Part shown: positions 1 through 5,024 of the stretch, piece after piece
Position numbering within the stretch: the first letter of the stretch is position 1
Layout: every line of letters begins with the position of its first letter
Origin: an uncultured Georgenia sp.
GTDB taxonomy: Bacteria > Actinomycetota > Actinomycetes > Actinomycetales > Actinomycetaceae
Assembly: GCF_937958535.1 (NCBI RefSeq)
Contig: NZ_CALGNQ010000278.1
Location: forward strand, 1 to 5,506
DNA length: 5,506 bases
Direction: 5' to 3'
Made by a program: the position numbers and the translations under genes
The notes under the pieces: model-generated
What the model was told of the DNA's origin: nothing
The model's input: only the letters and a program-made list of their open reading frames with translations
Databases searched by the model: none

Positions 1-1044
1 CGCGGCCGCGGCCTTCTCCGCGGCCTCCGCGGCGGCGAGGACGTCCTCCTTGCGGATCCGGCCGCCGACGCCGGTGCCCTCGATCGACTCCAGGTCGACA
101 CCCTTCTCCTTGGCGAGCTTGCGCACGATCGGGGTGACGTAGGAGGTCGCGGCCGCCTCGGCAGCGCGCGGACGCGCGGGGGCCTCGGCCGGCGCGGCGG
201 GAGTCTCCTGCGTCGCCGCGGGCTCGACCTCGGCGGGCACCTGCGGCTCGCCGGCGACCTCCTCCGCGGGGACGGTGGAGGTCGCGGCACCGTGGTGCTG
301 CTCGGCACGCTGCTCGGAGGGCTGCTCGGCCTCCTTGGCCTGCTCCTGCTCGCCGGCCGGCTGCTCCTCGGCGGCGGACGGTGCGGCCTGTCCGCCACCA
401 CCCTCGCCGCCGATGACGGCGAGGTCGGCGCCCACCTCGACGGTCTCGTCCTCCTGGACGAGGATCTTGGTCAGCACGCCGGAGTAGGGCGAGGGCACCT
501 CGGTGTCGACCTTGTCGGTGGAGACCTCGAGCAGCGGCTCGTCGACCTCGACCTGCTCGCCCTCGCTCTTCAGCCAGCGGGTGACGGTGCCCTCGGTGAC
601 CGACTCGCCGAGCGCCGGCATCTGCACGGTCTGGCCCTCGCCGGAGCTGGAGGAGCCGGAGCCGGCCTGCTGCTGCGCCTGCTGCGCGACCTCCTGCTCG
701 GAGGGCGCCTGCTCCTGCTCGGCGGGCTGCTCCTCCTGGACGGGCTCGGCCTGCGCCTCCTCGGCGGGCTGCTCCTGCTCGGCGGGCGCGGTGTCGCCAC
801 CGCCCTCACCGGAGCCGATGATGGCGAGGTCGGTGCCGACCTCGACCGTCTCGTCCTCCTGGACGAGGATCTTCTCGAGCACCCCGGCGTACGGGGAGGG
901 GACCTCGGTGTCGACCTTGTCGGTCGACACCTCGAGCAAGGGCTCGTCGACCTCGACCCGGTCGCCCTCGTTCTTCAGCCAGCGGGTGACGGTTCCTTCG
1001 GTGACGGACTCGCCCAGCGCGGGCATCTGCACGGAGTCGGACAT
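1..1044 (-). CDS. sucB: Dihydrolipoamide acyltransferase (E2) of 2-oxoacid dehydrogenase complex, N-terminal part
   Basis: This is the E2 core subunit that carries acyl groups on lipoyl-lysine between E1 and E3 in pyruvate/2-oxoglutarate dehydrogenase complexes. Seen: 348 residues from an ATG at 1044. Lipoyl domain 1 spans about residues 4-77 with Lys43 in the motif EVSTDKVDTE. A Glu/Gln/Ala/Pro linker (about 78-139) leads to lipoyl domain 2 (about 139-212, Lys178 in the same motif). A second long linker (about 213-300) leads to a peripheral-subunit-binding domain (about 301-337, motifs TPIVRKLAKEKGVDL and GTGVGGRIRKEDV). The catalytic acyltransferase domain (about 230 residues, HxxxDG motif) lies beyond the left edge, so the gene is partial only because of the window. 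It follows lpdA by 26 bp in the same direction. Known: actinobacterial proteins of this kind are annotated SucB, but characterised relatives (M. tuberculosis DlaT, C. glutamicum AceF) serve pyruvate dehydrogenase, because actinobacterial 2-oxoglutarate E1 (Kgd/OdhA) has its own fused transacylase domain. The symbol is therefore conventional; acetyltransferase function is equally likely. Confidence 0.95.
   Translation of the reverse strand, partial: MSDSVQMPALGESVTEGTVTRWLKNEGDRVEVDEPLLEVSTDKVDTEVPSPYAGVLEKILVQEDETVEVGTDLAIIGSGEGGGDTAPAEQEQPAEEAQAEPVQEEQPAEQEQAPSEQEVAQQAQQQAGSGSSSSGEGQTVQMPALGESVTEGTVTRWLKSEGEQVEVDEPLLEVSTDKVDTEVPSPYSGVLTKILVQEDETVEVGADLAVIGGEGGGGQAAPSAAEEQPAGEQEQAKEAEQPSEQRAEQHHGAATSTVPAEEVAGEPQVPAEVEPAATQETPAAPAEAPARPRAAEAAATSYVTPIVRKLAKEKGVDLESIEGTGVGGRIRKEDVLAAAEAAEKAAAA
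412..627 (-). repeat. Direct repeat, copy 2: DNA of sucB lipoyl domain 2
   Basis: This 216 bp segment aligns without gaps to 817-1032, shifted by exactly 405 bp. I count about 25 base differences by eye (about 88% identity). It encodes the second lipoyl domain. Confidence 0.9.
817..1032 (-). repeat. Direct repeat, copy 1: DNA of sucB lipoyl domain 1
   Basis: This is the partner of 412-627, encoding the first lipoyl domain. Over residues 5-77 the two domains differ at only about seven positions (N25S, D28E, R29Q, A53S, E57T, T71A, I75V). Confidence 0.9.
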
Positions 1045-1055
1045 GACCTTGGTGT

Positions 1056-1061
1056 CTCCTT
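1056..1061 (-). promoter_or_regulatory. Ribosome binding site of sucB
   Basis: AAGGAG on the minus strand lies 11 nt before the ATG at 1044, inside the 26 bp lpdA-sucB gap. The spacing is a little long, but no other in-frame start fits: the protein from this ATG begins exactly at the lipoyl-domain consensus SVQMPALGESV. Confidence 0.7.
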
Positions 1062-1070
1062 CGTCGACGG

Positions 1071-2459
1071 TCAGCTGTGGGAGTGCAGCGGCTTGCCGGC
1101 AAGAGCGAGCGCCGCCTCGCCCAGGGACTCGTTCTGGGTGGGGTGAGCGTGGATGAGGGAGGCCACGTCGTCCGGGTAGGCCTCCCAGTTGACGATGAGC
1201 TGACCCTCGGCGATGAGCTCGCCGACCCGGGAGCCGATCATGTGCACGCCGACGATCGGGCCGTCCTTCTCCCGCACCAGCTTGACAAAGCCGGTGGTCT
1301 TGAGGATCTGGCTCTTGCCGTTCCCGGCAAGGTTGAACTCGACCGTCTCGACACCGTCGGCGCCGTGCTGCTCCTTGGCCTGCGCCTCGGTGAGACCGAC
1401 CGACGCGACCTCCGGCTCGCAGTAGGTGACGCGCGGGATGCCCGACTCGACGATGGCCGGCGGGTTCAGCCCGGCGATCTCCTCGGCGACGAAGATGCCC
1501 TGCTGGAAGCCGCGGTGCGCGAGCTGGAGCCCAGGGACGATGTCGCCGACGGCGTAGATGTTCGCCACGCCGGTGTGCAGACGCTCGTTGGTGAGCACGA
1601 AGCCGCGGTCCATCGGGACGCCCTGCTCCTCGTAGCCCAGGCCCTCGGTGGCGGGACCGCGGCCCACGGCGACGAGCAGGAGCTCGGCCTCGTAGGTCGT
1701 GCCGTCCTCGGTGGAGACGACGACGCCGGAGTCGTTCTGCTCCACGCCGGAGAAGCGGGTGCCGGTCGCGAAGTTGATCTTGCGCTTGCGGAACGCCCGC
1801 TCCAGCGCCTTGGACAGGGCGACGTCCTCGTTCGGGACGAGGTTGGGCAGCGCCTCGATGATCGTGACGTCTGCGCCGAAGGACTTCCACACGGAGGCGA
1901 ACTCGACGCCGATGACGCCGCCGCCGAGCACGATCGCGCTCTTGGGGACGTAGTCGAGCTGGAGCGCCTGCTCGCTGGTGATGACGCGGCCGCCGATCTC
2001 CAGGCCGGGCAGGGTGCGCGGGTAGGAGCCGGAGGCCAGGACGATGTTGCGGCCCCGGTAGGTGGTGCCGTCGACCTCGACGGTGTCCGTGCCGGTGAGC
2101 CGGCCCCAACCGGTGATGTAGTCGATCTTCCCGGCCTTCACCAGGCCCTGGAGGCCCTTGTACAGGCGGCCGACGACGCCGTCCTTGTAGGTGTTGACGG
2201 CACCCATGTCGATGCCCTCGAAGGAGCTGTTGACGCCGACGCCGGCGCTCTCGCGGATCGTGTCGGCCACCTCGGCGCTGTGGAGCAGCGCCTTCGTCGG
2301 GATGCAGCCGCGGTGCAGACAGGTACCGCCGAGCTTGTCGGCCTCGATCAGCGCGATGGACAGCCCCAGCTGGGCGCCGCGCAACGCTGCCGCATACCCT
2401 CCGCTTCCAGCTCCCAGGATGACCAGGTCGTAGACGTTGTCTTCAGGGCTGTCGGTCAC
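1071..2459 (-). CDS. lpdA: Dihydrolipoyl dehydrogenase (E3)
   Basis: This cytoplasmic FAD enzyme re-oxidises dihydrolipoyl groups of E2 (and of glycine cleavage H protein) with NAD+ (EC 1.8.1.4). Seen: 462 residues, the usual family length. The N-terminal FAD-binding Rossmann motif is GAGSGG (16-21). The redox-active disulfide is Cys47/Cys52 in GGTCLHRGCIPTK. The NAD-binding motif is GGGVIG (179-184) with Glu202 after the following strand, and the second FAD motif is YAVGD (302-306). The C-terminal dimerisation domain carries the catalytic His439-Glu444 pair in HAHPTQNE. Nothing essential is missing. The start chosen is GTG at 2459: it gives the normal N-terminus (VYDLVILGAG) and has AGGAG 6 nt upstream; the reading frame is open 35 codons further but with no supported start. 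It is the first gene of an lpdA-sucB operon, and its product acts directly on the SucB lipoyl domains. The other flavoprotein disulfide reductases (mycothione or glutathione reductase, mercuric reductase) are unlikely given the full-length match and the sucB neighbour. Confidence 0.97.
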   Translation of the reverse strand: MTDSPEDNVYDLVILGAGSGGYAAALRGAQLGLSIALIEADKLGGTCLHRGCIPTKALLHSAEVADTIRESAGVGVNSSFEGIDMGAVNTYKDGVVGRLYKGLQGLVKAGKIDYITGWGRLTGTDTVEVDGTTYRGRNIVLASGSYPRTLPGLEIGGRVITSEQALQLDYVPKSAIVLGGGVIGVEFASVWKSFGADVTIIEALPNLVPNEDVALSKALERAFRKRKINFATGTRFSGVEQNDSGVVVSTEDGTTYEAELLLVAVGRGPATEGLGYEEQGVPMDRGFVLTNERLHTGVANIYAVGDIVPGLQLAHRGFQQGIFVAEEIAGLNPPAIVESGIPRVTYCEPEVASVGLTEAQAKEQHGADGVETVEFNLAGNGKSQILKTTGFVKLVREKDGPIVGVHMIGSRVGELIAEGQLIVNWEAYPDDVASLIHAHPTQNESLGEAALALAGKPLHSHS

Positions 2460-2465
2460 AAACCT

Positions 2466-2470
2466 CTCCT
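2466..2470 (-). promoter_or_regulatory. Ribosome binding site fixing the GTG start of lpdA
   Basis: AGGAG, within GAGGAGAGG on the minus strand (2463-2471), lies 6 nt before the GTG at 2459. It decides between this start and in-frame extensions upstream, none of which has a comparable site. Confidence 0.8.
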
Positions 2471-2482
2471 CGAGCGGAATGC

Positions 2483-2500
2483 CCCGGGCACGTCCCCGGG
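2483..2500 (-). repeat. GC inverted repeat in the lpdA leader
   Basis: CCCGGG occurs at 2483-2488 and at 2495-2500, separated by 6 nt. It could form an all-GC 6 bp stem with a 6 nt loop about 24 nt upstream of the lpdA GTG. It may be an mRNA leader hairpin, a binding site, or chance in GC-rich DNA. I recognise no riboswitch around it. Confidence 0.35.
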
Positions 2501-2574
2501 CTCTGTCCCATCTTGTCACCGTCCCGACCGCGGGGACCACCGCACACGGTGTCCGTCCGGTCACACTCGGGCCT

Positions 2575-2580
2575 TACCCT
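2575..2580 (+). promoter_or_regulatory. -10 hexamer of a probable leaderless promoter for the 109-residue gene
   Basis: TACCCT matches the actinobacterial TANNNT -10 pattern and ends 7 nt before the ATG at 2588. That places the expected transcription start on the first base of the start codon. No purine-rich ribosome binding site exists upstream of this ATG (CTTACCCTTGGTCGC), which agrees with a leaderless mRNA. No clear -35 box was found. Confidence 0.6.
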
Positions 2581-2587
2581 TGGTCGC

Positions 2588-2917
2588 ATGCGGTTGTTCC
2601 CCCGACGCAAGAAGCAGGGCAGCAGTGCCACACCGGCGACCTCCACCTCGCAGCGCCGCGCCGAGGTGACCGCGCACTTCCGCGAGTTCGCGACGACACG
2701 AGCGGGTGTGGAGGCCTACGTCGAGCCGCCGACCCCGAACGACCCGGTGACGATGGTGCTCGTGGCCCGCACGGGGGAGTGGACCCGGCGCCGCGTGCCG
2801 GACGAGAAGACGGCCTGGGCGCTTGCCCGGGAGCTCGGGATCCCGGTGTACGACGTCAACCTCACCGGATACCCCTCGAGCATGCGCCGGTGGAGCGCCG
2901 CACAGCGTCGCCGGTAG
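2588..2917 (+). CDS. Conserved hypothetical protein, 109 aa, lpdA-pepA intergenic
   Basis: I do not recognise a functional family with confidence. Similar short proteins sit beside lpd/pepA in other actinobacteria, sometimes labelled 'oxidoreductase' without a basis I can see. Seen: a basic N-terminus (MRLFPRRKK), then a low-complexity Ser/Thr/Ala stretch to about residue 22. A helical segment follows (about 23-40), then a probable strand TMVLVARTGEWTRRRV (55-70), a helix KTAWALARELG (74-84), and the strand IPVYDVNLTGYP (85-96). The C-terminus is very basic (RRWSAAQRRR). There is no signal peptide, membrane segment, cysteine, or nucleotide-binding glycine motif. The soluble alpha/beta pattern and charged ends could suit a small nucleic-acid- or protein-binding factor, but that is speculation. 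ATG 2588 is chosen because the upstream extension has no start with ribosome-binding support and a -10 hexamer sits 7 nt before this ATG. It is divergent from lpdA (128 bp) and convergent with pepA (42 bp). Confidence 0.8.
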   Translation: MRLFPRRKKQGSSATPATSTSQRRAEVTAHFREFATTRAGVEAYVEPPTPNDPVTMVLVARTGEWTRRRVPDEKTAWALARELGIPVYDVNLTGYPSSMRRWSAAQRRR

Positions 2918-2920
2918 GCA

Positions 2921-2944
2921 CCCGGCCCCGACGGGGACGCCGGG
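2921..2944. terminator. Hairpin in the convergent gap, possible bidirectional terminator
   Basis: CCCGGC (2921-2926) pairs with GCCGGG (2939-2944), and CCC (2927-2929) can pair inside with GGG (2933-2935) around a GAC loop. It begins 3 nt after the stop of the 109-residue gene and lies 15 nt beyond the stop of pepA on the other strand. There is no T tract on either side, so it is not a classical intrinsic terminator. Position between two convergent stops is the main support. Confidence 0.5.
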
Positions 2945-2959
2945 CCGCCGGGGGCCGTC

Positions 2960-4438
2960 TCAGCGCGCGGCGGCCCGCTCCAGGACGGTGAGCAGGGTGC
3001 GCAGCCCGGTCCCGGTGCCGCCCTCGTGGATGTACCCACGCGGCTTGCCCTCGTTGTAGGCGGGGCCGGCGATGTCGAGGTGCGCCCACGGGGTGTCCCC
3101 GACGAACTCCTTGAGGAACAGCCCGGCGACGAGCATCCCGCCGAACCGGTCGCCCATGTTGGAGATGTCGGCCACCTGCGACTTCATCGACTCCGCGAGC
3201 TCGGCGGGCAGCGGCATCGGCCAGAACTGCTCACCGGCCTCGGCGGCGGCGGCCACGACCTCCTCACGGACGTCGTCGGTGCCCATGACGGCGCCCACCT
3301 GGGAGCCGAGCGCCACCATCTGCGCCCCGGTGAGGGTGGCGATGTCGATGATCGTGTCGGGGGACTCCTCGGTGGCGGCGACGAGGGCGTCGGCCATGAC
3401 GAGGCGACCCTCGGCGTCGGTGTTGAGCACCTCGACCGTCTTGCCGCCCCGGATCGTGATGACGTCCGAGGGCCGCTGGGCGGTGCCGGAGGGCATGTTC
3501 TCGGCCAGGGCGAGCCAGCCCGTCACGCGGACGGGCAGCTCGAGGGCGGCCGCGGCGAGCACCGTGTGGAGCACGGTGGCGGCGCCGGCCATGTCCATCT
3601 TCATCGTCTCCATGCCCTTGGCGGGCTTGATGGACAGGCCGCCGGAGTCGAAGGTGATGCCCTTGCCGACGAGGCCCACGTGCGCCTTGGCGCGGGCGGG
3701 GGAGTAGCTGAGCTTGACGAGCCGCGGGGGCCGGGCCGAGCCCTTGCCCACACCGATGAGCCCGCCGTAGCCGCCCGCCTCGAGCTCCTTCTCGTCGAGC
3801 ACCGTCACCTTGACCTTGGTGCCCTTGGCGGCGGCCGTCGCCTCCTCGGCGAAGGACTGCGGGTAGAGGTCGGCGGGGGAGGTGTTGACGAGGTCGCGGA
3901 CCCGGGCGACCGCCCCGGCGACGACGACGGCGCGCTCGTGGGCGGCCTTGGCCGCCTTCGACCGGGCGAGATCCGTCACGAGCTCGACCCGCGCGACCGG
4001 GCCGCGCTGCTTGGTGCGGTAGCGGTCGAAGCTGTACGCGCCCAGGAGCGCACCCTCCGCCACGGCCCCGACCCGCTCCGGGGTGTCGGCGGGCAGCGCG
4101 AGCGCGACGTCCGCGGTACCGGCAAGCACCCGGGTGGCGGCACCCGCCGCCCGGCGCAGGGTCTCGAGGTCCGGTCCGGAGTCCTCGACCGGGCCGACGC
4201 CGGTGAGCACGATGACGTCGGCGGCGAGCTCCTTGCCCGCCGCCACGCGCACCACCTCGTCGGCCTTACCGGTCACGCCGAGGGCCGGCAGCAGCGCGGA
4301 GAGCTCCTTCACGACGGCCGAGGGCAGCTCGGCGCCGGGGACGAGCCGGGGCTCCTCGCCGCGCTGGCCGACGGCGACGACGACGGCGTCGGCCTGGATG
4401 CGAGCAACGTTCTTCGTGGTCAGCGTCAGTTCAGTCAC
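2960..4438 (-). CDS. pepA: Leucyl aminopeptidase (cytosol aminopeptidase, peptidase family M17)
   Basis: This cytoplasmic two-metal exopeptidase removes N-terminal residues, preferably Leu, from peptides (EC 3.4.11.1). Seen: 492 residues, normal length. The less conserved N-terminal domain spans about 1-165 and the catalytic M17 domain about 175-490. Expected metal ligands are all present: Lys259 (VGKG), Asp264 (ITFDSGG), Asp282 (MKMDMAG), and Asp341 and Glu343 in the signature NTDAEGRL. The catalytic Lys271 (SIKP) and Arg345 are also present; all sit at a constant offset of 11 from the E. coli PepA numbering. No frameshift or missing residue is seen. The start chosen is GTG at 4438. It has no ribosome binding site, but a TANNNT hexamer ends 6 nt upstream, so the message is probably leaderless. 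The gene is monocistronic in this window: its 3' neighbour is convergent and its 5' neighbour divergent. E. coli PepA also binds DNA (Xer recombination, carAB control); nothing here shows that role. Confidence 0.97.
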   Translation of the reverse strand: MTELTLTTKNVARIQADAVVVAVGQRGEEPRLVPGAELPSAVVKELSALLPALGVTGKADEVVRVAAGKELAADVIVLTGVGPVEDSGPDLETLRRAAGAATRVLAGTADVALALPADTPERVGAVAEGALLGAYSFDRYRTKQRGPVARVELVTDLARSKAAKAAHERAVVVAGAVARVRDLVNTSPADLYPQSFAEEATAAAKGTKVKVTVLDEKELEAGGYGGLIGVGKGSARPPRLVKLSYSPARAKAHVGLVGKGITFDSGGLSIKPAKGMETMKMDMAGAATVLHTVLAAAALELPVRVTGWLALAENMPSGTAQRPSDVITIRGGKTVEVLNTDAEGRLVMADALVAATEESPDTIIDIATLTGAQMVALGSQVGAVMGTDDVREEVVAAAAEAGEQFWPMPLPAELAESMKSQVADISNMGDRFGGMLVAGLFLKEFVGDTPWAHLDIAGPAYNEGKPRGYIHEGGTGTGLRTLLTVLERAAAR

Positions 4439-4444
4439 GCACCG

Positions 4445-4450
4445 ATGCTA
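4445..4450 (-). promoter_or_regulatory. -10 hexamer of a probable leaderless pepA promoter
   Basis: On the minus strand TAGCAT is followed by 6 nt (CGGTGC) and then the GTG start at 4438. This matches TANNNT at the spacing that places transcription initiation on or next to the start codon. The bases before the GTG hold no Shine-Dalgarno sequence. A -35 box is not evident; GAGGAC lies 18 nt upstream. Confidence 0.7.
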
Positions 4451-4473
4451 TCTGTCGCCGCCCGGCCCGTCCT

Positions 4474-4483
4474 CGACGCGTCG
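4474..4483. repeat. 10 bp perfect palindrome upstream of pepA
   Basis: CGACGCGTCG is its own reverse complement. If pepA transcription starts at 4438, the palindrome covers about -36 to -45, where a repressor or activator would contact the -35 region. It is short and GC-rich, so chance is possible. Confidence 0.35.
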
Positions 4484-4563
4484 CCCGGCCTGCCGTCCTC
4501 GCCGAGTCCACGACCCCGCCGTCCGGGACGAGACGCACCTCCTGCACGTCCCGGCCGATCCGC

Positions 4564-4601
4564 GGGGAGCACCGGACGCACCGGGGGAGCACCGGACGCA
4601 C
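4564..4601. repeat. Tandem direct repeat, 18 bp unit with 20 bp period
   Basis: GGGGAGCACCGGACGCAC occurs at 4564-4581 and again, identical, at 4584-4601, with two bases (CG) between. The 20 bp period is close to two helical turns, so two protein dimers could bind the same DNA face. It lies about 70-107 bp upstream of the membrane-protein start and about 126-163 bp upstream of the pepA start. I recognise no regulator for it. Confidence 0.75.
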
Positions 4602-4658
4602 AACGCCTCGGCGGCCGCGGCGGGCCCGGTGTGGTCGGGCAGCGGCGCCGGCCACGGC

Positions 4659-4664
4659 TAGGAT
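4659..4664 (+). promoter_or_regulatory. -10 hexamer of a probable leaderless promoter for the membrane-protein operon
   Basis: TAGGAT ends 6 nt before the GTG at 4671, the same geometry as the pepA promoter on the other strand. No ribosome binding site precedes the GTG (GATGTCGCG). The expected transcription start is at or next to the GTG. Confidence 0.65.
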
Positions 4665-4670
4665 GTCGCG

Positions 4671-5024
4671 GTGCTTCCCGTCGTCGTCCTCGTCTCGGTG
4701 CTCGCCGCCGGGCTCGGTGTGTGGGCGGTCGCGTTCGCGGTCGCCGGCCGGGCCGTCATCCTGCGTCAGCTCATCGGCGCCGGGGTGGTCGAGGTGGCGC
4801 TCGTCGTCCAGGGCGTCGTCCTGGCCGCGCTGCAGCTCGGCGGGTCGCACGTGACCGACCCCGTGACGCTCTGGGGCTACCTGCTCGTGGCGCTGCTCCT
4901 GCTCCCCGGCGCGGGTGTCGTCGCATTCGTCGAGCGGACCCGGTGGAGCTCGATCATCCTGGCAGTGGCCGCCCTCACCATCATCGTCATGGAGCTGCGC
5001 ATGTGGCAGTTGTGGCAAGCATGA
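4671..5024 (+). CDS. Small four-helix membrane protein, 117 aa, unknown function
   Basis: No functional family recognised; it resembles short membrane proteins annotated as hypothetical in other actinobacteria. Seen: four hydrophobic segments at about residues 2-25, 33-55, 64-87 and 92-109. Arg27 and Arg32 lie between helices 1 and 2, and Arg89 and Arg91 between helices 3 and 4. By the positive-inside rule this puts those loops in the cytoplasm and both termini outside. Helix 2 contains Glu41 and Gln47, polar residues that may face a partner or a pore. Trp and Arg residues cluster at the C-terminus (ELRMWQLWQA). There is no cleavable signal peptide and no cofactor motif. The start is GTG 4671, supported by the -10 hexamer just upstream. 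Its stop overlaps the next start (ATGA), so the two products are probably made together. The length and helix count are reminiscent of NuoK/MrpC-like subunits, but I see no convincing motif match. Confidence 0.8.
   Translation: MLPVVVLVSVLAAGLGVWAVAFAVAGRAVILRQLIGAGVVEVALVVQGVVLAALQLGGSHVTDPVTLWGYLLVALLLLPGAGVVAFVERTRWSSIILAVAALTIIVMELRMWQLWQA

Larger units (their letters stand above)
4439..4670. other. Divergent intergenic region between pepA and the membrane-protein pair
   Basis: These 232 bp hold no gene I can support; frames running through it are extensions of antisense frames. It carries two outward-facing TANNNT -10 hexamers at its ends (4445-4450 and 4659-4664), a 10 bp palindrome near the pepA end (4474-4483), and a tandem 18 bp repeat in the middle (4564-4601). 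This is the densest regulatory-looking stretch of the window. Confidence 0.7.

Noticed and set aside
292..1146. Plus-strand Leu/Gly-rich open frame opposite sucB that looks like a hydrophobic protein
   Set aside because: It is the antisense reading of the lipoyl repeats and Glu/Gln-rich linkers: CTC and CTG codons arise opposite GAG and CAG. sucB on the other strand has clear domains.
2443..2511. A 22-codon upstream reading frame (ATG at 2511, minus strand) overlapping the lpdA start
   Set aside because: It has no convincing ribosome binding site, its peptide has no regulatory features such as a run of one amino acid, and the likely lpdA transcript may start downstream of its ATG.
2531..2550. 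Imperfect inverted repeat around GGACCACCGCACACGGTG in the lpdA upstream region
   Set aside because: The arms need a bulge to pair and are only 3-4 bp on each side of it, which is too weak in GC-rich DNA to call an operator.
1077..2669. Long plus-strand open frame (530 codons) opposite lpdA
   Set aside because: It is antisense to an intact lpdA with every catalytic motif. Its composition (L, G, D, V, A, R rich) is what high-GC DNA gives when read opposite a real gene.
4431..5018. Minus-strand frame opposite the first membrane gene, rich in Asp, His and Arg
   Set aside because: It is antisense to a gene with clear transmembrane helices; the charged composition is the usual complement of hydrophobic codons. 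It also crosses the divergent promoter region.
4671..5024. Assignment of the 117-residue membrane protein as a NuoK/MrpC-type antiporter or respiratory subunit
   Set aside because: Only size and hydrophobicity agree. Characteristic motifs are not seen, and no other Nuo or Mrp genes lie beside it.
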